64,000 nt of DNA from Adhaeribacter aquaticus DSM 16391 (GTDB lineage: Bacteria > Bacteroidota > Bacteroidia > Cytophagales > Hymenobacteraceae). The DNA is taken from positions 1,732,745 through 1,796,744 of the forward strand of contig NZ_KI421517.1 of assembly GCF_000473365.1 (NCBI RefSeq), in the 5' to 3' direction. Under the pieces are notes generated by a model that had not been told where the DNA came from, did no database searches, and was given only the letters and a program-made list of their open reading frames with translations. Positions 51,889-62,073 of the stretch are shown here, piece by piece; the stretch's first letter is position 1; each line of letters begins with the position of its first letter. The position numbers were made by a program, and so were the translations under genes.

Positions 51889-53127
51889 TTATAACAAAAT
51901 ACCAGCTAAAGAGGCCGACATGTAAGAGGCCAAGGTACCACAAATTAAGGCTTTAAAGCCTAACTTCGCTAAATCAGTCCTCCGGGAAGGTGCTAATTCC
52001 CCAATACCTCCCACTTGAATAGCAATGGAACTAAAATTAGCGAAGCCGCATAAGGCAAAGCTGGCAATAGCTAACGTTTTTGGATCAATGGTATCTTTTA
52101 TCCGGATCAGGTCCAGGTAGGCAACGAACTCGTTTACCACCATTTTGGTACCCATTAAAGCACCAGCTGTTTCAATATCTTTCGAAGGAACACCCATAGC
52201 CCAAGCAAAAACCGAGAAAAGCTTACCCAGTATAAAATTAAGGCTTAAAGCCGGAAATTGAATTAAACCACCCAGTTTGCCTAATACTAAATCCACTAAG
52301 GCTATCAGGGCAATAAATCCAATAAGCATGGCAATCACATTCAAACCAATTTTTAAACCGTCTGAAGCTCCGGCCGCAATGGCATCAATTAAGTTAGCAT
52401 GGCTTTTTTTCACATCCAGTTTTACCGTACCTTTTGTTTCTGATTGTTCCGTTTCCGGATATACAATTTTTGAAATAACCAATGCACCGGGTGCTGCCAT
52501 TAAACTAGCTGCTAATAAATAAGGAGCTGGAACGCCAAAGGATATATAGGTAGCCATTACTCCCCCTGCAATACAGGCAAATGAACCTGTCATGGAAGCC
52601 AGTAACTCAGAATTAGTCATGCCTTTTAAATAAGGTTTAATCATGATCTGTGCCTCTACTTGTCCTACAAAGGCACTGGCCACATTACTAACCGCTTCTG
52701 CCCCGCTTACGCCCATTGCCCAATGTACCAATCGGGCCATACCAGCCACAATAATCTGCATCAACCCTATGTGGTAGGCAATGTTTACCAGTACTGCCAC
52801 AAAAATAATGGTTGGAATAACATTGAAGAAAAATATATAATTACCGGCAGCACCAAAAGCTCTGGTCATTAACTCTTTGTTTACCAGAGAGCCAAACACA
52901 AAGTCGGAACCTTTTTGTGCCAACTGCAGCAAGCGTTCTATATAATGCCCCAAGTAACCAAAAATGGCTTTACCAATTTCGGTTTTAAGTATAAAAATAG
53001 CTAAACTCGTTTGAATGAATAAACCAACCCCCACCAAACGCAGGTTAATGGCTTTGCGGTTATTGGACATTAAAAAAGCAATGCCTAAAATAAGTGCAAT
53101 GCCAAGTAGCCCGGTAAATCGACCCAT
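51889..53127 (-). CDS. NupC/CNT family nucleoside transporter
   Basis: 412 residues with about ten membrane helices. Concentrative nucleoside transporter features: LLGIALILGIAFLMSNNRKAIN at the start, GVSGAEAVSNVASAFVGQVEAQ (the hairpin HP1 with its gating Gln/Glu), LMGTKMVVNEFVAYLDL and ASFALCGFANFSSIAIQVGG near the end. It imports nucleosides with sodium or protons. Its own transcription unit; 66 nt upstream of the permease on the same strand. Confidence 0.94.
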   Translation of the reverse strand: MGRFTGLLGIALILGIAFLMSNNRKAINLRLVGVGLFIQTSLAIFILKTEIGKAIFGYLGHYIERLLQLAQKGSDFVFGSLVNKELMTRAFGAAGNYIFFFNVIPTIIFVAVLVNIAYHIGLMQIIVAGMARLVHWAMGVSGAEAVSNVASAFVGQVEAQIMIKPYLKGMTNSELLASMTGSFACIAGGVMATYISFGVPAPYLLAASLMAAPGALVISKIVYPETEQSETKGTVKLDVKKSHANLIDAIAAGASDGLKIGLNVIAMLIGFIALIALVDLVLGKLGGLIQFPALSLNFILGKLFSVFAWAMGVPSKDIETAGALMGTKMVVNEFVAYLDLIRIKDTIDPKTLAIASFALCGFANFSSIAIQVGGIGELAPSRRTDLAKLGFKALICGTLASYMSASLAGILL

Positions 53128-53333
53128 GTATCGTAAATTATCTATATTATTTTTCTAAACTATCGGCTATATTACTAATAAATTTTCAAAAATAAATTAG
53201 CCTTAATTAAGTTTTGCTACTTCTGTTTAAAAATAGCCAATAGATCTAAATTTCTATTGAAATTTTAACAAACACCCAAAACATTATTATCAAAATTATT
53301 ACCCGTAGATAATATTTGGCGGAACTGCCTTAC

Positions 53334-54281
53334 TTATTTAGCCAGAAAACCTTTAATCTTAGCAGTAAGTACTTCATTTATTTTTACGTAAGATTGATGC
53401 GTCCAGCCGCCTACGTGCGGAGTCAGAATAACATTATGGGCTTGTGCTAAGTGTTCAAAAGTAACTTTCTGCTCTGCTGTTAAGGTAACTAGCTTTTCAT
53501 TTTCGAGAACATCCAGCGCTGCGCCTTTTATTTTGCCGGATTGCAACAAATGTACAACAGCTAACTGATCCACAACTTCTCCCCGGGCAGTATTCAATAA
53601 CCATAAATCTTTTTGAAAAGCTTTAAAAAAAGCCTCGTTTCCGAAATGATGATTCTCCGGCGTATAGGGTATATGGAAGCTAACCACATCAGCTTTTGCA
53701 AATAACGCTGTAAGCGGAACTAGTTGTGCAAATTCATCTGATGAAATGCTAGTGTCCTTGTCATAAGCCAGCACCGTACAACCAAAAGCAGCTACTCGTT
53801 TAGCAAAGGCTTTACCCATATGCCCATACCCTATCAGGCCTATGGTTTTGCCCATTATTTCTTCTCCTCTGTTTGCTTCCCGTTGCCAATTATAATTACG
53901 TACTTCTTTATCCGCTTTTACAATATTCCGAAACAAAGCTAAAAGCAATCCCACGGTAAACTCTCCTACGGCATCCCGGTTTCCTTCAGGAGCATTTAAT
54001 AAAGTTACGCCTTTTTGCTTCAAGGCTGTTTCATCAATATTATCAACTCCGGCACCAGCCCTAGCTATAAATTTTAATTTAGTTGCCAGCTGCAATATAT
54101 CAGCCGAAATAAAAAGTTTACTACGCACCATCAAGCCTTCATAATCAGGCAATATTTCTTTTATTTCCGGCAACTTAATTTCTGGTCGGTAATCAGCCTG
54201 CACCCCAATTGATTCCAGCATGGGAATAATAGATGGATGCATTTGATCGATAATTAAGCAGGTAATGGAAGAATCAGACAT
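53334..54281 (-). CDS. D-2-hydroxyacid dehydrogenase (phosphoglycerate dehydrogenase-like)
   Basis: 315 residues; substrate and NAD domains without the C-terminal ACT domain of full SerA. Motifs: RAGAGVDNID, GLIGYGHMGKAFA (GxGxxG), NTARGEVVD, and the catalytic His in LTPHVGGWTH. It may start serine synthesis from 3-phosphoglycerate or reduce another 2-oxoacid. It follows mgtE by 10 nt in an rsmA-mgtE-dehydrogenase operon. Confidence 0.88.
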   Translation of the reverse strand: MSDSSITCLIIDQMHPSIIPMLESIGVQADYRPEIKLPEIKEILPDYEGLMVRSKLFISADILQLATKLKFIARAGAGVDNIDETALKQKGVTLLNAPEGNRDAVGEFTVGLLLALFRNIVKADKEVRNYNWQREANRGEEIMGKTIGLIGYGHMGKAFAKRVAAFGCTVLAYDKDTSISSDEFAQLVPLTALFAKADVVSFHIPYTPENHHFGNEAFFKAFQKDLWLLNTARGEVVDQLAVVHLLQSGKIKGAALDVLENEKLVTLTAEQKVTFEHLAQAHNVILTPHVGGWTHQSYVKINEVLTAKIKGFLAK

Positions 54282-54291
54282 GGGTAATATT

Positions 54292-55644
54292 TTAATTTAG
54301 CAAAAGTACATGAGCTACCAGAAAATACACAGCCAGCCCAAGTAAATCATTGGCGGTGGTTATAAACGGCCCTGCCGCTATTGCCGGATTAATTCCAAAA
54401 TGGTTAAGTACCATAGGTGTAATGGTTCCCATTAAAGAAGAAAGCATAACAACACTAAACAAAGCAATGGAAACTACAATTGAAAGCTTTGGATTTTCAT
54501 TAAATACTAAGTTAAACCCCATTACCAGCGAAGAAATAACCAGGGCATTAAGCAAAGCAACCAATAATACTTTTAGTAAACGTTGAGTAAGATTATCAAA
54601 AACAACCGTTTTACTGGCTAATGTTTGAATAATAAGCGAAGAAGATTGAATACCCACATTGCCTCCGGTGGCCGTAATAAGCGGTGTAAACATGGCCATG
54701 GCCGGAATCAGAGCTATCTCCATTTCAAACAGCTTAATAAACCGGGCTCCGATCAAGCCTCCTACCATGGCTATAATCAGCCAGGGCAAACGCGCCCGCG
54801 ATAACCGGAAAACACTATCATCCTCCTCTACATCCTCTGTAATACCAGACATTAGCTGGATGCTGGTTTCTGCTTGTTCCTGAATTACATCTACCACATC
54901 ATCAATAGTAATGCGGCCCATTAACTTGCCTTGCGCATTTACCACTGGTATGGCATCCAAATCATATTTTTTCATTATTTCCACTACTTCGGTATCCTTT
55001 TTATAGGTCTCAATGGAAATAACATCATCTTCATATAAATCAGCAATTAACGCATTATCTTCCGATAGTATTAAGGTTTTCATGGCCAGGCGACCAATCA
55101 ACTTATCTTTTGCATCCACCACATAAACGGCATAAACTTCCTCTACATTCTCCGCCTGACGCCTTATTTCTTCAATACACTGCCTGACCTGCCAATTTAC
55201 ATTTACCTTTATAAGCTCCTTTCCCATTAAACCTCCCGCCGAATCTTCTTCGTAGTGCAGCAGGTCAATAATATCGGCAGCTTTTTCTTCGTTTTCGAGC
55301 AGTGAAATAATTACTTCCCGGGCCTGCACCTTTTGTTCGTTCAACACGTCTACGGCGTCGTCCGAATCCATCAGGTTTACATAATGGGCAACTTCCTCAT
55401 TGGTGAAAGCTTTTAAAAAACTGGTCCGGATATCAGCATCGAGGCCACTTAATATTTCGGCCCCTACTTCCGGATGGAGTAAATCCAGTATGTACCGGGA
55501 TTGCTGGGTATTAAGCTGATATAATACTGTTGTAATATCCGCCGGATACATACCTTCCATGCTCGAAAGTATAAACTCCGAGTCCTGTTGCGCAATGGCT
55601 TCTTCTACTTGTTGGATGTATTCTTTGGTAATGTCAACCGGCAT
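54292..55644 (-). CDS. mgtE: magnesium transporter MgtE
   Basis: 450 residues, full length. N-domain helical superhelix (about 15-130), two CBS domains (about 135-255, with YEEDSAGGLMG opening them), a plug helix and five membrane helices (about 285-448), with PAMAMFTPLITATGGNVGIQSSSLII carrying the selectivity segment. The cytosolic domains sense magnesium and gate the channel. It lies 3 nt after rsmA and 10 nt before the dehydrogenase. Confidence 0.95.
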   Translation of the reverse strand: MPVDITKEYIQQVEEAIAQQDSEFILSSMEGMYPADITTVLYQLNTQQSRYILDLLHPEVGAEILSGLDADIRTSFLKAFTNEEVAHYVNLMDSDDAVDVLNEQKVQAREVIISLLENEEKAADIIDLLHYEEDSAGGLMGKELIKVNVNWQVRQCIEEIRRQAENVEEVYAVYVVDAKDKLIGRLAMKTLILSEDNALIADLYEDDVISIETYKKDTEVVEIMKKYDLDAIPVVNAQGKLMGRITIDDVVDVIQEQAETSIQLMSGITEDVEEDDSVFRLSRARLPWLIIAMVGGLIGARFIKLFEMEIALIPAMAMFTPLITATGGNVGIQSSSLIIQTLASKTVVFDNLTQRLLKVLLVALLNALVISSLVMGFNLVFNENPKLSIVVSIALFSVVMLSSLMGTITPMVLNHFGINPAIAAGPFITTANDLLGLAVYFLVAHVLLLN

Positions 55645-55647
55645 AAT

Positions 55648-56430
55648 TTATTTACTATGCACTTCCACGAGTTTAGTTAATGCGACGAAATCTGCTACCG
55701 ATAATTGTTCTGCCCGTTTATCAAAAACCGGTTGCTGGGTTATTTCTTCCGGCATACCATAAGGTTTCATACAGTTTCGCAAGGTTTTGCGCCGGGTTCC
55801 AAAAGCCATTTTTACCACTTCAAAAAATTTCTTTTCGTTGCATCCCAGTTCGTCTACATCGTTGCGCACCAACTGAATTACACCCGAAGTCACCTTGGGA
55901 GGCGGGTCAAATACGTGCGGGGGCACCGTAAATTTGTATGTAATGGTATAGAACGCCTGTAGCAAAACACTTAGAATACCATAAGTCTTGGATCCGGGAG
56001 GCGCGGCAATCCGATCGGCTACCTCTTTCTGCAGCATACACACTACCTCAGTTACCTGCCGCCGGTGTTCTAATACCTTAAAAAAAATCTGGCTTGATAT
56101 ATTATAGGGAAAGTTACCAATTACACTGAAGTATTTTGGAAAAATACCTCCTAAATCAGTCCTTAAGAAATCGGCTTCAATAATATGCTGTCCTAAGGCT
56201 GGATAATGCTGTCGCAGGTAAATAATAGATTCTGTATCTATATCAATAACGGATAGCTGAAAACGCTTATCCTGAATGAGGTATTGTGTAAGCACCCCCA
56301 TACCCGGACCAATTTCCAGAACCTCCTGCGTTTGGTTGGGCAACACCAGTAAATCCACAATATCTTTGGCAATCTGCTGATCTACCAAGAAGTGTTGGCC
56401 TAAATGCTTCTTTGGTTTAACCTTATCCAC
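55648..56430 (-). CDS. rsmA: 16S rRNA (adenine1518-N6/adenine1519-N6)-dimethyltransferase
   Basis: 260 residues. KsgA/RsmA dimethylates two adjacent adenines near the 3' end of 16S rRNA. Motifs: KPKKHLGQHFL at the start, LEIGPGMGVLT (SAM site), VIGNFPYNISSQIFF (NxxY catalytic region) and VFDPPPKVTSGVI. First gene of the rsmA-mgtE-dehydrogenase operon, divergent from the aminopeptidase across about 160 nt. Confidence 0.96.
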   Translation of the reverse strand: MDKVKPKKHLGQHFLVDQQIAKDIVDLLVLPNQTQEVLEIGPGMGVLTQYLIQDKRFQLSVIDIDTESIIYLRQHYPALGQHIIEADFLRTDLGGIFPKYFSVIGNFPYNISSQIFFKVLEHRRQVTEVVCMLQKEVADRIAAPPGSKTYGILSVLLQAFYTITYKFTVPPHVFDPPPKVTSGVIQLVRNDVDELGCNEKKFFEVVKMAFGTRRKTLRNCMKPYGMPEEITQQPVFDKRAEQLSVADFVALTKLVEVHSK

Positions 56431-56589
56431 TGTTAATAATTTATATTTTTATATATTATGGAATTACTAAATTACTACAACCTAAAACCTTACGTTTCAA
56501 GTTTAAAATTCTTTACTCGCTTCTCGTAACCTAATTGTTAAAATTACTGATTAAAGTATATTATATTGCGGATAAAGATACGATTCTAT

Positions 56590-58023
56590 ATGGCAACAAA
56601 ACTGAAATACGACACAAGATTAAACAAAAATAAAGATACGGCTATCATTATAGCTCCGGATTTTAAGGTGCCGACTGACGAGTTCAGTTCAGAAGAGACA
56701 AGTTATATAGAGCAGCAACTGCAAAACAAAAGCAAAACCATTGTTATAAACCGCTATACTCACCGGATATATCTGGTAGTAGTAGCATCGAAGCCCAACC
56801 ATAACCAATATCACGAAGATTTACGGAAAGCAGGTTTTGCCTTACATAAATTATTAAAAGAGGATAAAACAACTGACATTCAGTTAGTCGACCGAAGTAT
56901 CACGAAAGCCTCCTATTACTTAGCTGAAGGTCTTTTTTTAAGCAATTACGAATTTACCAAATATAAATCAGAAAAGTCTTCTGCGAGCACGCTTCAAAGC
57001 ATCGTTATTACAGACCAGACAGTATCAGAAAAAGAAGTAACCGATTTACAGGAAATATTAACAGGTGTTTGTGTTGCCCGGAACCTGGTAAATGAACCGC
57101 ATAACAATCAATCTGCCGAACAATTTAGCGAAAGTGTGGTAGCCCTAGGTGAGCAAGCCGGTTTCAAAACTGAGGTATTAACCATGCTGCAGATTCAGGC
57201 CCTGAAAATGGGTGGGTTATTAGCCGTAAACCAAGGCAGTTTAGATCCGCCTACCTTTAATATCCTGGAGTGGAAACCTGAAAATCCGAAGAATGAGAAG
57301 CCCTTTATTTTGATTGGTAAAGGCGTTGTTTACGATACTGGTGGTTTAAGCCTTAAGCCTACACCTAATAGTATGGATTGGATGAAATCGGATATGGCAG
57401 GTGCCGCGGCAGTAGTGGGCGCCTTGTATGCCCTGGCTAAAAACAATGTACCCTTACATGTAATTGGCTTAATACCGGCCACCGATAACCGCCCTGGCGG
57501 GCGCGCTTTTGCTCCTGGTGATGTTATTACCATGTACAGCGGCAAGACTGTGGAAGTAATGAATACAGATGCTGAGGGCCGTTTGATATTAGCAGACGCC
57601 CTGTCTTTTGCTAAAAAATACAATCCCGAACTAGTGATTGACTTGGCCACTTTAACCGGAGCAGCTGCCCGGGCCGTTGGCAAAGAGGGCTTAGTTATGA
57701 TGGGTAATGCGCCGGAAGATATTATGCATAACTTTAAAAAGGCCGGGGATAAAGTACACGAACGTTTGGTTGAGTTTCCGCTTTGGGACGAATACCAAAA
57801 GCAACTGGATTCTGATATTGCCGATATTAAGAACTTGGGTGGAGCCGATGCCGGCGCCATAACAGCCGGTAAATTCCTGGAATATTTCACAGATTTCAAC
57901 TGGATTCATTTAGATATAGCCGGCACAGCTTATATTCCAACCGGAGATAACTACCGCGGGAAAAATGGTACAGGTTCGGGCGTTCGTTTACTTTATCAAT
58001 ATTTAACCAGCCATACCAACTAA
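56590..58023 (+). CDS. M17 family leucyl aminopeptidase
   Basis: 477 residues from ATG 56590; an in-frame TTG at 56566 adds eight and is less likely. Cytosolic two-metal aminopeptidase. N-terminal domain (about 1-160), catalytic domain with VARNLVNEP, GKGVVYDTGGLSLKP (metal Lys/Asp), KSDMAGAAAVVGAL and the signature NTDAEGRLILADAL. It releases N-terminal amino acids from peptides. 67 nt before pdxA, which has its own promoter. Confidence 0.95.
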   Translation: MATKLKYDTRLNKNKDTAIIIAPDFKVPTDEFSSEETSYIEQQLQNKSKTIVINRYTHRIYLVVVASKPNHNQYHEDLRKAGFALHKLLKEDKTTDIQLVDRSITKASYYLAEGLFLSNYEFTKYKSEKSSASTLQSIVITDQTVSEKEVTDLQEILTGVCVARNLVNEPHNNQSAEQFSESVVALGEQAGFKTEVLTMLQIQALKMGGLLAVNQGSLDPPTFNILEWKPENPKNEKPFILIGKGVVYDTGGLSLKPTPNSMDWMKSDMAGAAAVVGALYALAKNNVPLHVIGLIPATDNRPGGRAFAPGDVITMYSGKTVEVMNTDAEGRLILADALSFAKKYNPELVIDLATLTGAAARAVGKEGLVMMGNAPEDIMHNFKKAGDKVHERLVEFPLWDEYQKQLDSDIADIKNLGGADAGAITAGKFLEYFTDFNWIHLDIAGTAYIPTGDNYRGKNGTGSGVRLLYQYLTSHTN

Positions 58024-58035
58024 ATAATTTTTAAC

Positions 58036-58043
58036 TACCTTTG
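58036..58043 (+). promoter_or_regulatory. promoter -7 box of pdxA
   Basis: TACCTTTG followed by CG matches TAnnTTTG. The start near 58050 leaves a leader of about 41 nt before the GTG at 58091. The -33 element is not clear. Confidence 0.6.
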
Positions 58044-58090
58044 CGCGCTGCTATTCAGCTCAGAAGTAATTTTTCCCGAATATTATTAAA

Positions 58091-59113
58091 GTGGAACAAA
58101 AGAATAAGTTAAAGATAGGGATTTCGCTTGGCGATTTTAATGGCATTGGCCCGGAGGTAATTGTAAAAACCTTGGCCGACAACCGCGTATTAAATTACTG
58201 CATCCCTGTTATTTATGCTTCCGGCTATATAATTAACAAGACGCGCAAAAGCCTGGGCCTTGATAATTTCTCTTTTCAGCAACAAAAATCTGCCGATAAC
58301 CTGGATCTTCGGAAAACCAATGTTGTAAACTGCTGGGACGAAGATTATGAAATAACCCCGGGTACGCCTACCAAGGAATCCGGACAAGCCGCTTTGCGAT
58401 CTCTACAAGCAGCCTGTGCCGATTTAAAAGCGGGCAAAATAGATGGCTTAGTAACTGCTCCTATTGATAAAGATAATATTCAATCTGAAGATTTTCACTT
58501 TCCTGGCCATACCGAATTTTTAACCTCCTATTTTGAAGCACCCGAAAGCCTGATGTTTCTGGTGAGCGATTCTTTACGGGTAGCTACTGCCACCGGACAT
58601 ATTCCTTTAAAAGATGTGCCGCATAAACTAACCCCGGAGCTTCTTATCTTAAAAATAACTTTTTTATTATCATCCCTAAAAAGAGATTTTGGCATTTTAA
58701 AGCCACGTGTGGCTGTCCTGGGGTTAAACCCCCATGCTGGCGAAAACGGGTTATTAGGTAAAGAAGAAGAAGAAATTATAAACCCAGCGCTTAAGCAACT
58801 GCGCGATAAAGGCAACCTGGTATTTGGACCGTTTCCGGCCGATGGCTTTTTCGGGACTGGCCACTATAATAAAGTAGATGCCGTACTATCTATGTACCAC
58901 GACCAGGGTTTAATTCCTTTTAAAACCCTTGCATTTGAAAAAGGAGTAAATTTTACCGCTGGTTTACCTATTGTTCGCACTTCCCCTGACCATGGGACAG
59001 CCTATGATATTGCCGGGAAAAATTTAGCTCAGGAAACCTCTTTCCGGGAGGCTTTGTTCTTAGCCTGTGATATAATCCGGAAACGTACAACAGAAATGAA
59101 TACTTCTGTGTAG
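58091..59113 (+). CDS. pdxA: 4-hydroxythreonine-4-phosphate dehydrogenase
   Basis: 340 residues, GTG start (no ATG is available near the N-terminus). NAD-dependent oxidation of 4-hydroxythreonine phosphate in the DXP-dependent pyridoxal phosphate pathway. Motifs: ISLGDFNGIGPEVIVKTL, VTAPIDK, FPGHTEFL, ATGHIPLKDV, GLNPHAGENG, DAVLSMYHDQGLIPFK and VRTSPDHGTAYDIAGK, including the metal-binding His residues. It leads the conserved cluster of lipid and ribosomal genes. Confidence 0.96.
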   Translation: MEQKNKLKIGISLGDFNGIGPEVIVKTLADNRVLNYCIPVIYASGYIINKTRKSLGLDNFSFQQQKSADNLDLRKTNVVNCWDEDYEITPGTPTKESGQAALRSLQAACADLKAGKIDGLVTAPIDKDNIQSEDFHFPGHTEFLTSYFEAPESLMFLVSDSLRVATATGHIPLKDVPHKLTPELLILKITFLLSSLKRDFGILKPRVAVLGLNPHAGENGLLGKEEEEIINPALKQLRDKGNLVFGPFPADGFFGTGHYNKVDAVLSMYHDQGLIPFKTLAFEKGVNFTAGLPIVRTSPDHGTAYDIAGKNLAQETSFREALFLACDIIRKRTTEMNTSV

Positions 59114-59154
59114 GAAAATAAACAGTTTAGTTTTTAAAATTGAGATAGTTTTAC

Positions 59155-59162
59155 TAATTTTG
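59155..59162 (+). promoter_or_regulatory. promoter -7 box of DUF177-rpmF transcript
   Basis: TAATTTTG followed by CA matches TAnnTTTG. The transcript start would fall near 59168, at the upstream TTG codon, which supports the GTG at 59185 as the true start of the DUF177 gene. Confidence 0.65.
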
Positions 59163-59184
59163 CACCTTGCAAGAAAATTGGAAC

Positions 59185-59718
59185 GTGAAGAAGCTAACCG
59201 AATACGATATAAACCTAGTCAACCTCAAGGATAAAAAGCATGAGTATGACTTTGAGCTAAACAACGATTTCTTTGCGTTGTTCGAGCAAAATCTGGTAAA
59301 CGGAGGCCAATTGCATGCCCATGTGATACTGGATAAATCATCCTTGTTACTCAATTTTGAGTTTCAGATAAAAGGTGATATTAACCTGACTTGTGATCGT
59401 AGTTTAGAGGAATTTGATTATCCAGTAGATATAAATCAAACTCTTCTGGTTAAGTTCGGAGATCAGGAAGTGGAATTGGATGAGAATGTGTTACAGATAA
59501 CAAATGACACCCAATCCATAAATATTGCGCAGCATTTGTTCGACTATATTGGCGTATCTATACCGATGAAAAAATTACATCCTCGCTTTGAAGTGGATGA
59601 GAATTCAGAAGGTGATATTTTAATATATACAACCGGTACAAACACCGATGCAGATGAGTCAGAAGATGATTCAGCTGATCCTCGTTGGAATATTTTAAAA
59701 GATTTAAATAAAAATTAA
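59185..59718 (+). CDS. DUF177 (YceD family) protein
   Basis: 177 residues from the GTG at 59185. An in-frame TTG at 59167 sits at the predicted transcript start, and homologues begin with a 'KKLTEYDINLVNL'-like start. The middle LTCDRSLEEFDYPVD lacks most of the CxxC metal pair seen in relatives (a single Cys); the C-terminal SADPRWNILKDL is family-typical. DUF177 proteins are linked to 23S rRNA accumulation and precede rpmF in most bacteria, as here (24 nt gap). Confidence 0.9.
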   Translation: MKKLTEYDINLVNLKDKKHEYDFELNNDFFALFEQNLVNGGQLHAHVILDKSSLLLNFEFQIKGDINLTCDRSLEEFDYPVDINQTLLVKFGDQEVELDENVLQITNDTQSINIAQHLFDYIGVSIPMKKLHPRFEVDENSEGDILIYTTGTNTDADESEDDSADPRWNILKDLNKN

Positions 59719-59742
59719 TTAATACAATTGTAGTTTACTAAA

Positions 59743-59937
59743 ATGGCACATCCTAAACGTAAGATTTCCAAAACCAGAAGAGATAAAAGAAGAACGCACC
59801 AAAAATTAAGTGAAAAGCAGTTGGCTACTTGCCCGACTACTGACACGGTGCATCGTTACCACTACGCTTATGTAGTTGATGGCGATCTTTATCATAAAGG
59901 CAAGTTAGCTATAAAGAATTATACCTCTGTTGCCTAG
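59743..59937 (+). CDS. rpmF: 50S ribosomal protein L32
   Basis: 64 residues, MAHPKRKISKTRRDKRRTHQ, the L32 N-terminus. A zinc-type Cys knuckle is reduced to a single Cys (LATCPTT), as in zinc-free forms. It lies between DUF177 and plsX, the standard order. Confidence 0.97.
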   Translation: MAHPKRKISKTRRDKRRTHQKLSEKQLATCPTTDTVHRYHYAYVVDGDLYHKGKLAIKNYTSVA

Positions 59938-59995
59938 TTCCGGTCATAAAACCGGCTGCCTTGTTCTGAGTGTATAATTTTTTAATCTACTTTTA

Positions 59996-60937
59996 ATGAA
60001 AATAGCCCTGGACGCTATGGGCGGCGACTTCGCGCCTGATGCCATTATTGATGGTGCTATTCTGGCTACTCAACGTTTAGAGGAAGATATCACGGTTGTT
60101 CTGGTTGGGAAGAAAGACATAATTGAGTCGCATTTACAGAAGAGGGGCTTTAGCTCTTCCAGAATTGTGATTGTTCATGCCGATGAGGTTATTGAGATGG
60201 GAGAACATCCCACCAAAGCTCTTACCCAGAAGCCTAATTCCAGTATTGGGATAGGTTATCACCTGCTCAAATCTAAAGAAGTGGGTGCTTTCTGCAGTGC
60301 AGGCAACACCGGAGCAATGATGGTTGGCGCCATGTTTAGCGTAAAAGCAATACCAGGTGTTTTACGGCCTTGTATTGCTAATTTATTACCTAAATTGGAT
60401 GGTAGAACCGGTATCTTTCTAGATGTGGGGGCTAACGCAGAGTGTAAACCAGAAGTTCTGGAACAATTTGGGGAACTAGGTTCTATTTATGCCAAATACG
60501 TTTTAGGTATTCCTAATCCTAAAGTTGGTTTAATGAATTTAGGCGAGGAAGAAGGAAAAGGTACCGTTATAACGCAGGCTGCCCATCAATTATTAAAGGC
60601 TAATAAAACTATTAACTTTATTGGCAATATTGAAGGACGGGATCTATTCAACGACAAAGCAGATGTTATTGTCTGTGACGGCTTTACTGGCAATGTTATT
60701 TTAAAAATGGCGGAGTCCATTTATGATATCATGGCCAGTAAAAACATGTCGGACCCTTTCTTCGACCATTTTAACTATGAAGCTGTTGGCGGAAGCCCAA
60801 TTCTAGGTGTAAATGGCAATGTTGTTATCGGACACGGTGTTTCAGGACCTGTAGCCATCAGCAACATGTTACATTTGGCCTCTGGTTTGGTAAAAGCCAA
60901 TATCTCAGAACATTTTAAAGAAAATTATAGCGCCTAA
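59996..60937 (+). CDS. plsX: phosphate acyltransferase PlsX
   Basis: 313 residues. Makes acyl-phosphate from acyl-ACP for phospholipid synthesis with PlsY. Motifs: [79 protein letters not shown]. 58 nt after rpmF. Its stop codon lies inside the stem of a terminator hairpin. Confidence 0.96.
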   Translation: MKIALDAMGGDFAPDAIIDGAILATQRLEEDITVVLVGKKDIIESHLQKRGFSSSRIVIVHADEVIEMGEHPTKALTQKPNSSIGIGYHLLKSKEVGAFCSAGNTGAMMVGAMFSVKAIPGVLRPCIANLLPKLDGRTGIFLDVGANAECKPEVLEQFGELGSIYAKYVLGIPNPKVGLMNLGEEEGKGTVITQAAHQLLKANKTINFIGNIEGRDLFNDKADVIVCDGFTGNVILKMAESIYDIMASKNMSDPFFDHFNYEAVGGSPILGVNGNVVIGHGVSGPVAISNMLHLASGLVKANISEHFKENYSA

Positions 60938-60960
60938 ACTTCGGTTTAGGCTTATTTTTT
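60932..60960 (+). terminator. UUCG-loop terminator between plsX and fabH
   Basis: An 8-bp stem GCCTAAAC/GTTTAGGC (60932-60939 with 60944-60951) closed by a TTCG tetraloop, then TTATTTTTT. The plsX stop codon (60935-60937) is inside the left arm and the fabH ATG is 11 nt past the stem. Confidence 0.85.
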
Positions 60961-60962
60961 AT

Positions 60963-61967
60963 ATGACCAAAATTACTGCTGCAATTACCGGCGTTAGCGG
61001 ATATGTTCCGGATTATGTTCTAACGAACAAAGAGTTGGAAACCATGGTGGAAACCAATGACGAATGGATTGTAACCCGCACCGGCATTCGGGAGAGAAGA
61101 ATTTTAAAAGGCGAAGGTCTGGGAACATCGTATATGGCCAACATTGCGGTAAAAGACCTTCTTAAAAAAACCAATACCAATCCGGAAGATGTAGATTTGA
61201 TAATCTGCGCCACCTCTACTCCGGACATGATTTTTCCGGCAACCGCCAATATTATCGGTAAAGCAGTGGGGGCGGTAAATGCTTTTGGTTACGATTTACA
61301 GGCTGCCTGCTCTGGATTTTTATTTGCCTTAGCCACCGGTTCCCGTTTTATAGAATCTGGCCGGTATAAAAAAGTAATTATTGTAGGCGGCGACAAAATG
61401 TCATCCATCATTAACTACAAAGACCGCACTACCTGTATTATTTTTGGAGATGGTGCCGGTGCCGTTATGTTGGAGCCGAATCTTGAAGGATACGGTGTAC
61501 TGGATGATGTACTACATGCTGACGGAACAGGAGAACAATTCCTTTACCTAAAAGCAGGCGGTAGCCGCTATCCGGCCACTGAAGAAACGGTAGCACATAA
61601 TGAACATACCGTGGTACAGGAAGGAACAACTGTATTTAAGTTTGCAGTAAAAGGTATGTCGGATGTGGCAGCTGAAGTAATGGAACGCAACAACTTAACC
61701 GGCGATGATATTGCCTGGTTAGTTCCTCATCAAGCTAACAAACGTATTATCGATGCCACAGCTTCCCGTATGAATGTAGGCACTGACAAAGTAATGTTGA
61801 ATATTGAGCGTTACGGAAACACCACCAGTGGTACTATTCCTTTGTGTTTATGGGATTACGAATCGCAACTGAAAAAAGGTGATAAAATAATTTTAGCAGC
61901 CTTTGGTGGAGGTTTTACCTGGGGTGCTGTATATGTAAAATGGGCTTACGACCCTATCCAGAACTAA
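60963..61967 (+). CDS. fabH: beta-ketoacyl-ACP synthase III
   Basis: 334 residues. Starts fatty-acid synthesis by condensing acetyl-CoA with malonyl-ACP. Catalytic triad: C116 in QAACSGFL, His in VPHQANKRI and Asn in [12 protein letters not shown]-terminal [15 protein letters not shown] and TRTGIRERR are typical. It lies 25 nt after plsX, but a terminator separates them, so its level may be set by read-through. Confidence 0.96.
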   Translation: MTKITAAITGVSGYVPDYVLTNKELETMVETNDEWIVTRTGIRERRILKGEGLGTSYMANIAVKDLLKKTNTNPEDVDLIICATSTPDMIFPATANIIGKAVGAVNAFGYDLQAACSGFLFALATGSRFIESGRYKKVIIVGGDKMSSIINYKDRTTCIIFGDGAGAVMLEPNLEGYGVLDDVLHADGTGEQFLYLKAGGSRYPATEETVAHNEHTVVQEGTTVFKFAVKGMSDVAAEVMERNNLTGDDIAWLVPHQANKRIIDATASRMNVGTDKVMLNIERYGNTTSGTIPLCLWDYESQLKKGDKIILAAFGGGFTWGAVYVKWAYDPIQN

Positions 61968-61974
61968 TATTTTT

Positions 61975-62014
61975 TACCCTAAATTTCTGATTAAAAAATT
62001 TAGGGTATTTTTTT
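61975..62014 (+). terminator. intrinsic terminator of fabH
   Basis: A 12-bp stem (61975-61986 with 61996-62007, arm TACCCTAAATTT) and a run of seven Ts. Confidence 0.88.
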
Positions 62015-62073
62015 GCCCTATTGTAAAGGAAAATTTATTTCTAATAGATAACTTTAGCGTTTTAAATAAAAAA

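Noticed and set aside
57330-57899. Minus-strand open frame of 189 codons
   Set aside because: It lies fully inside the leucyl aminopeptidase gene, whose catalytic motifs are intact on the plus strand; a shadow.
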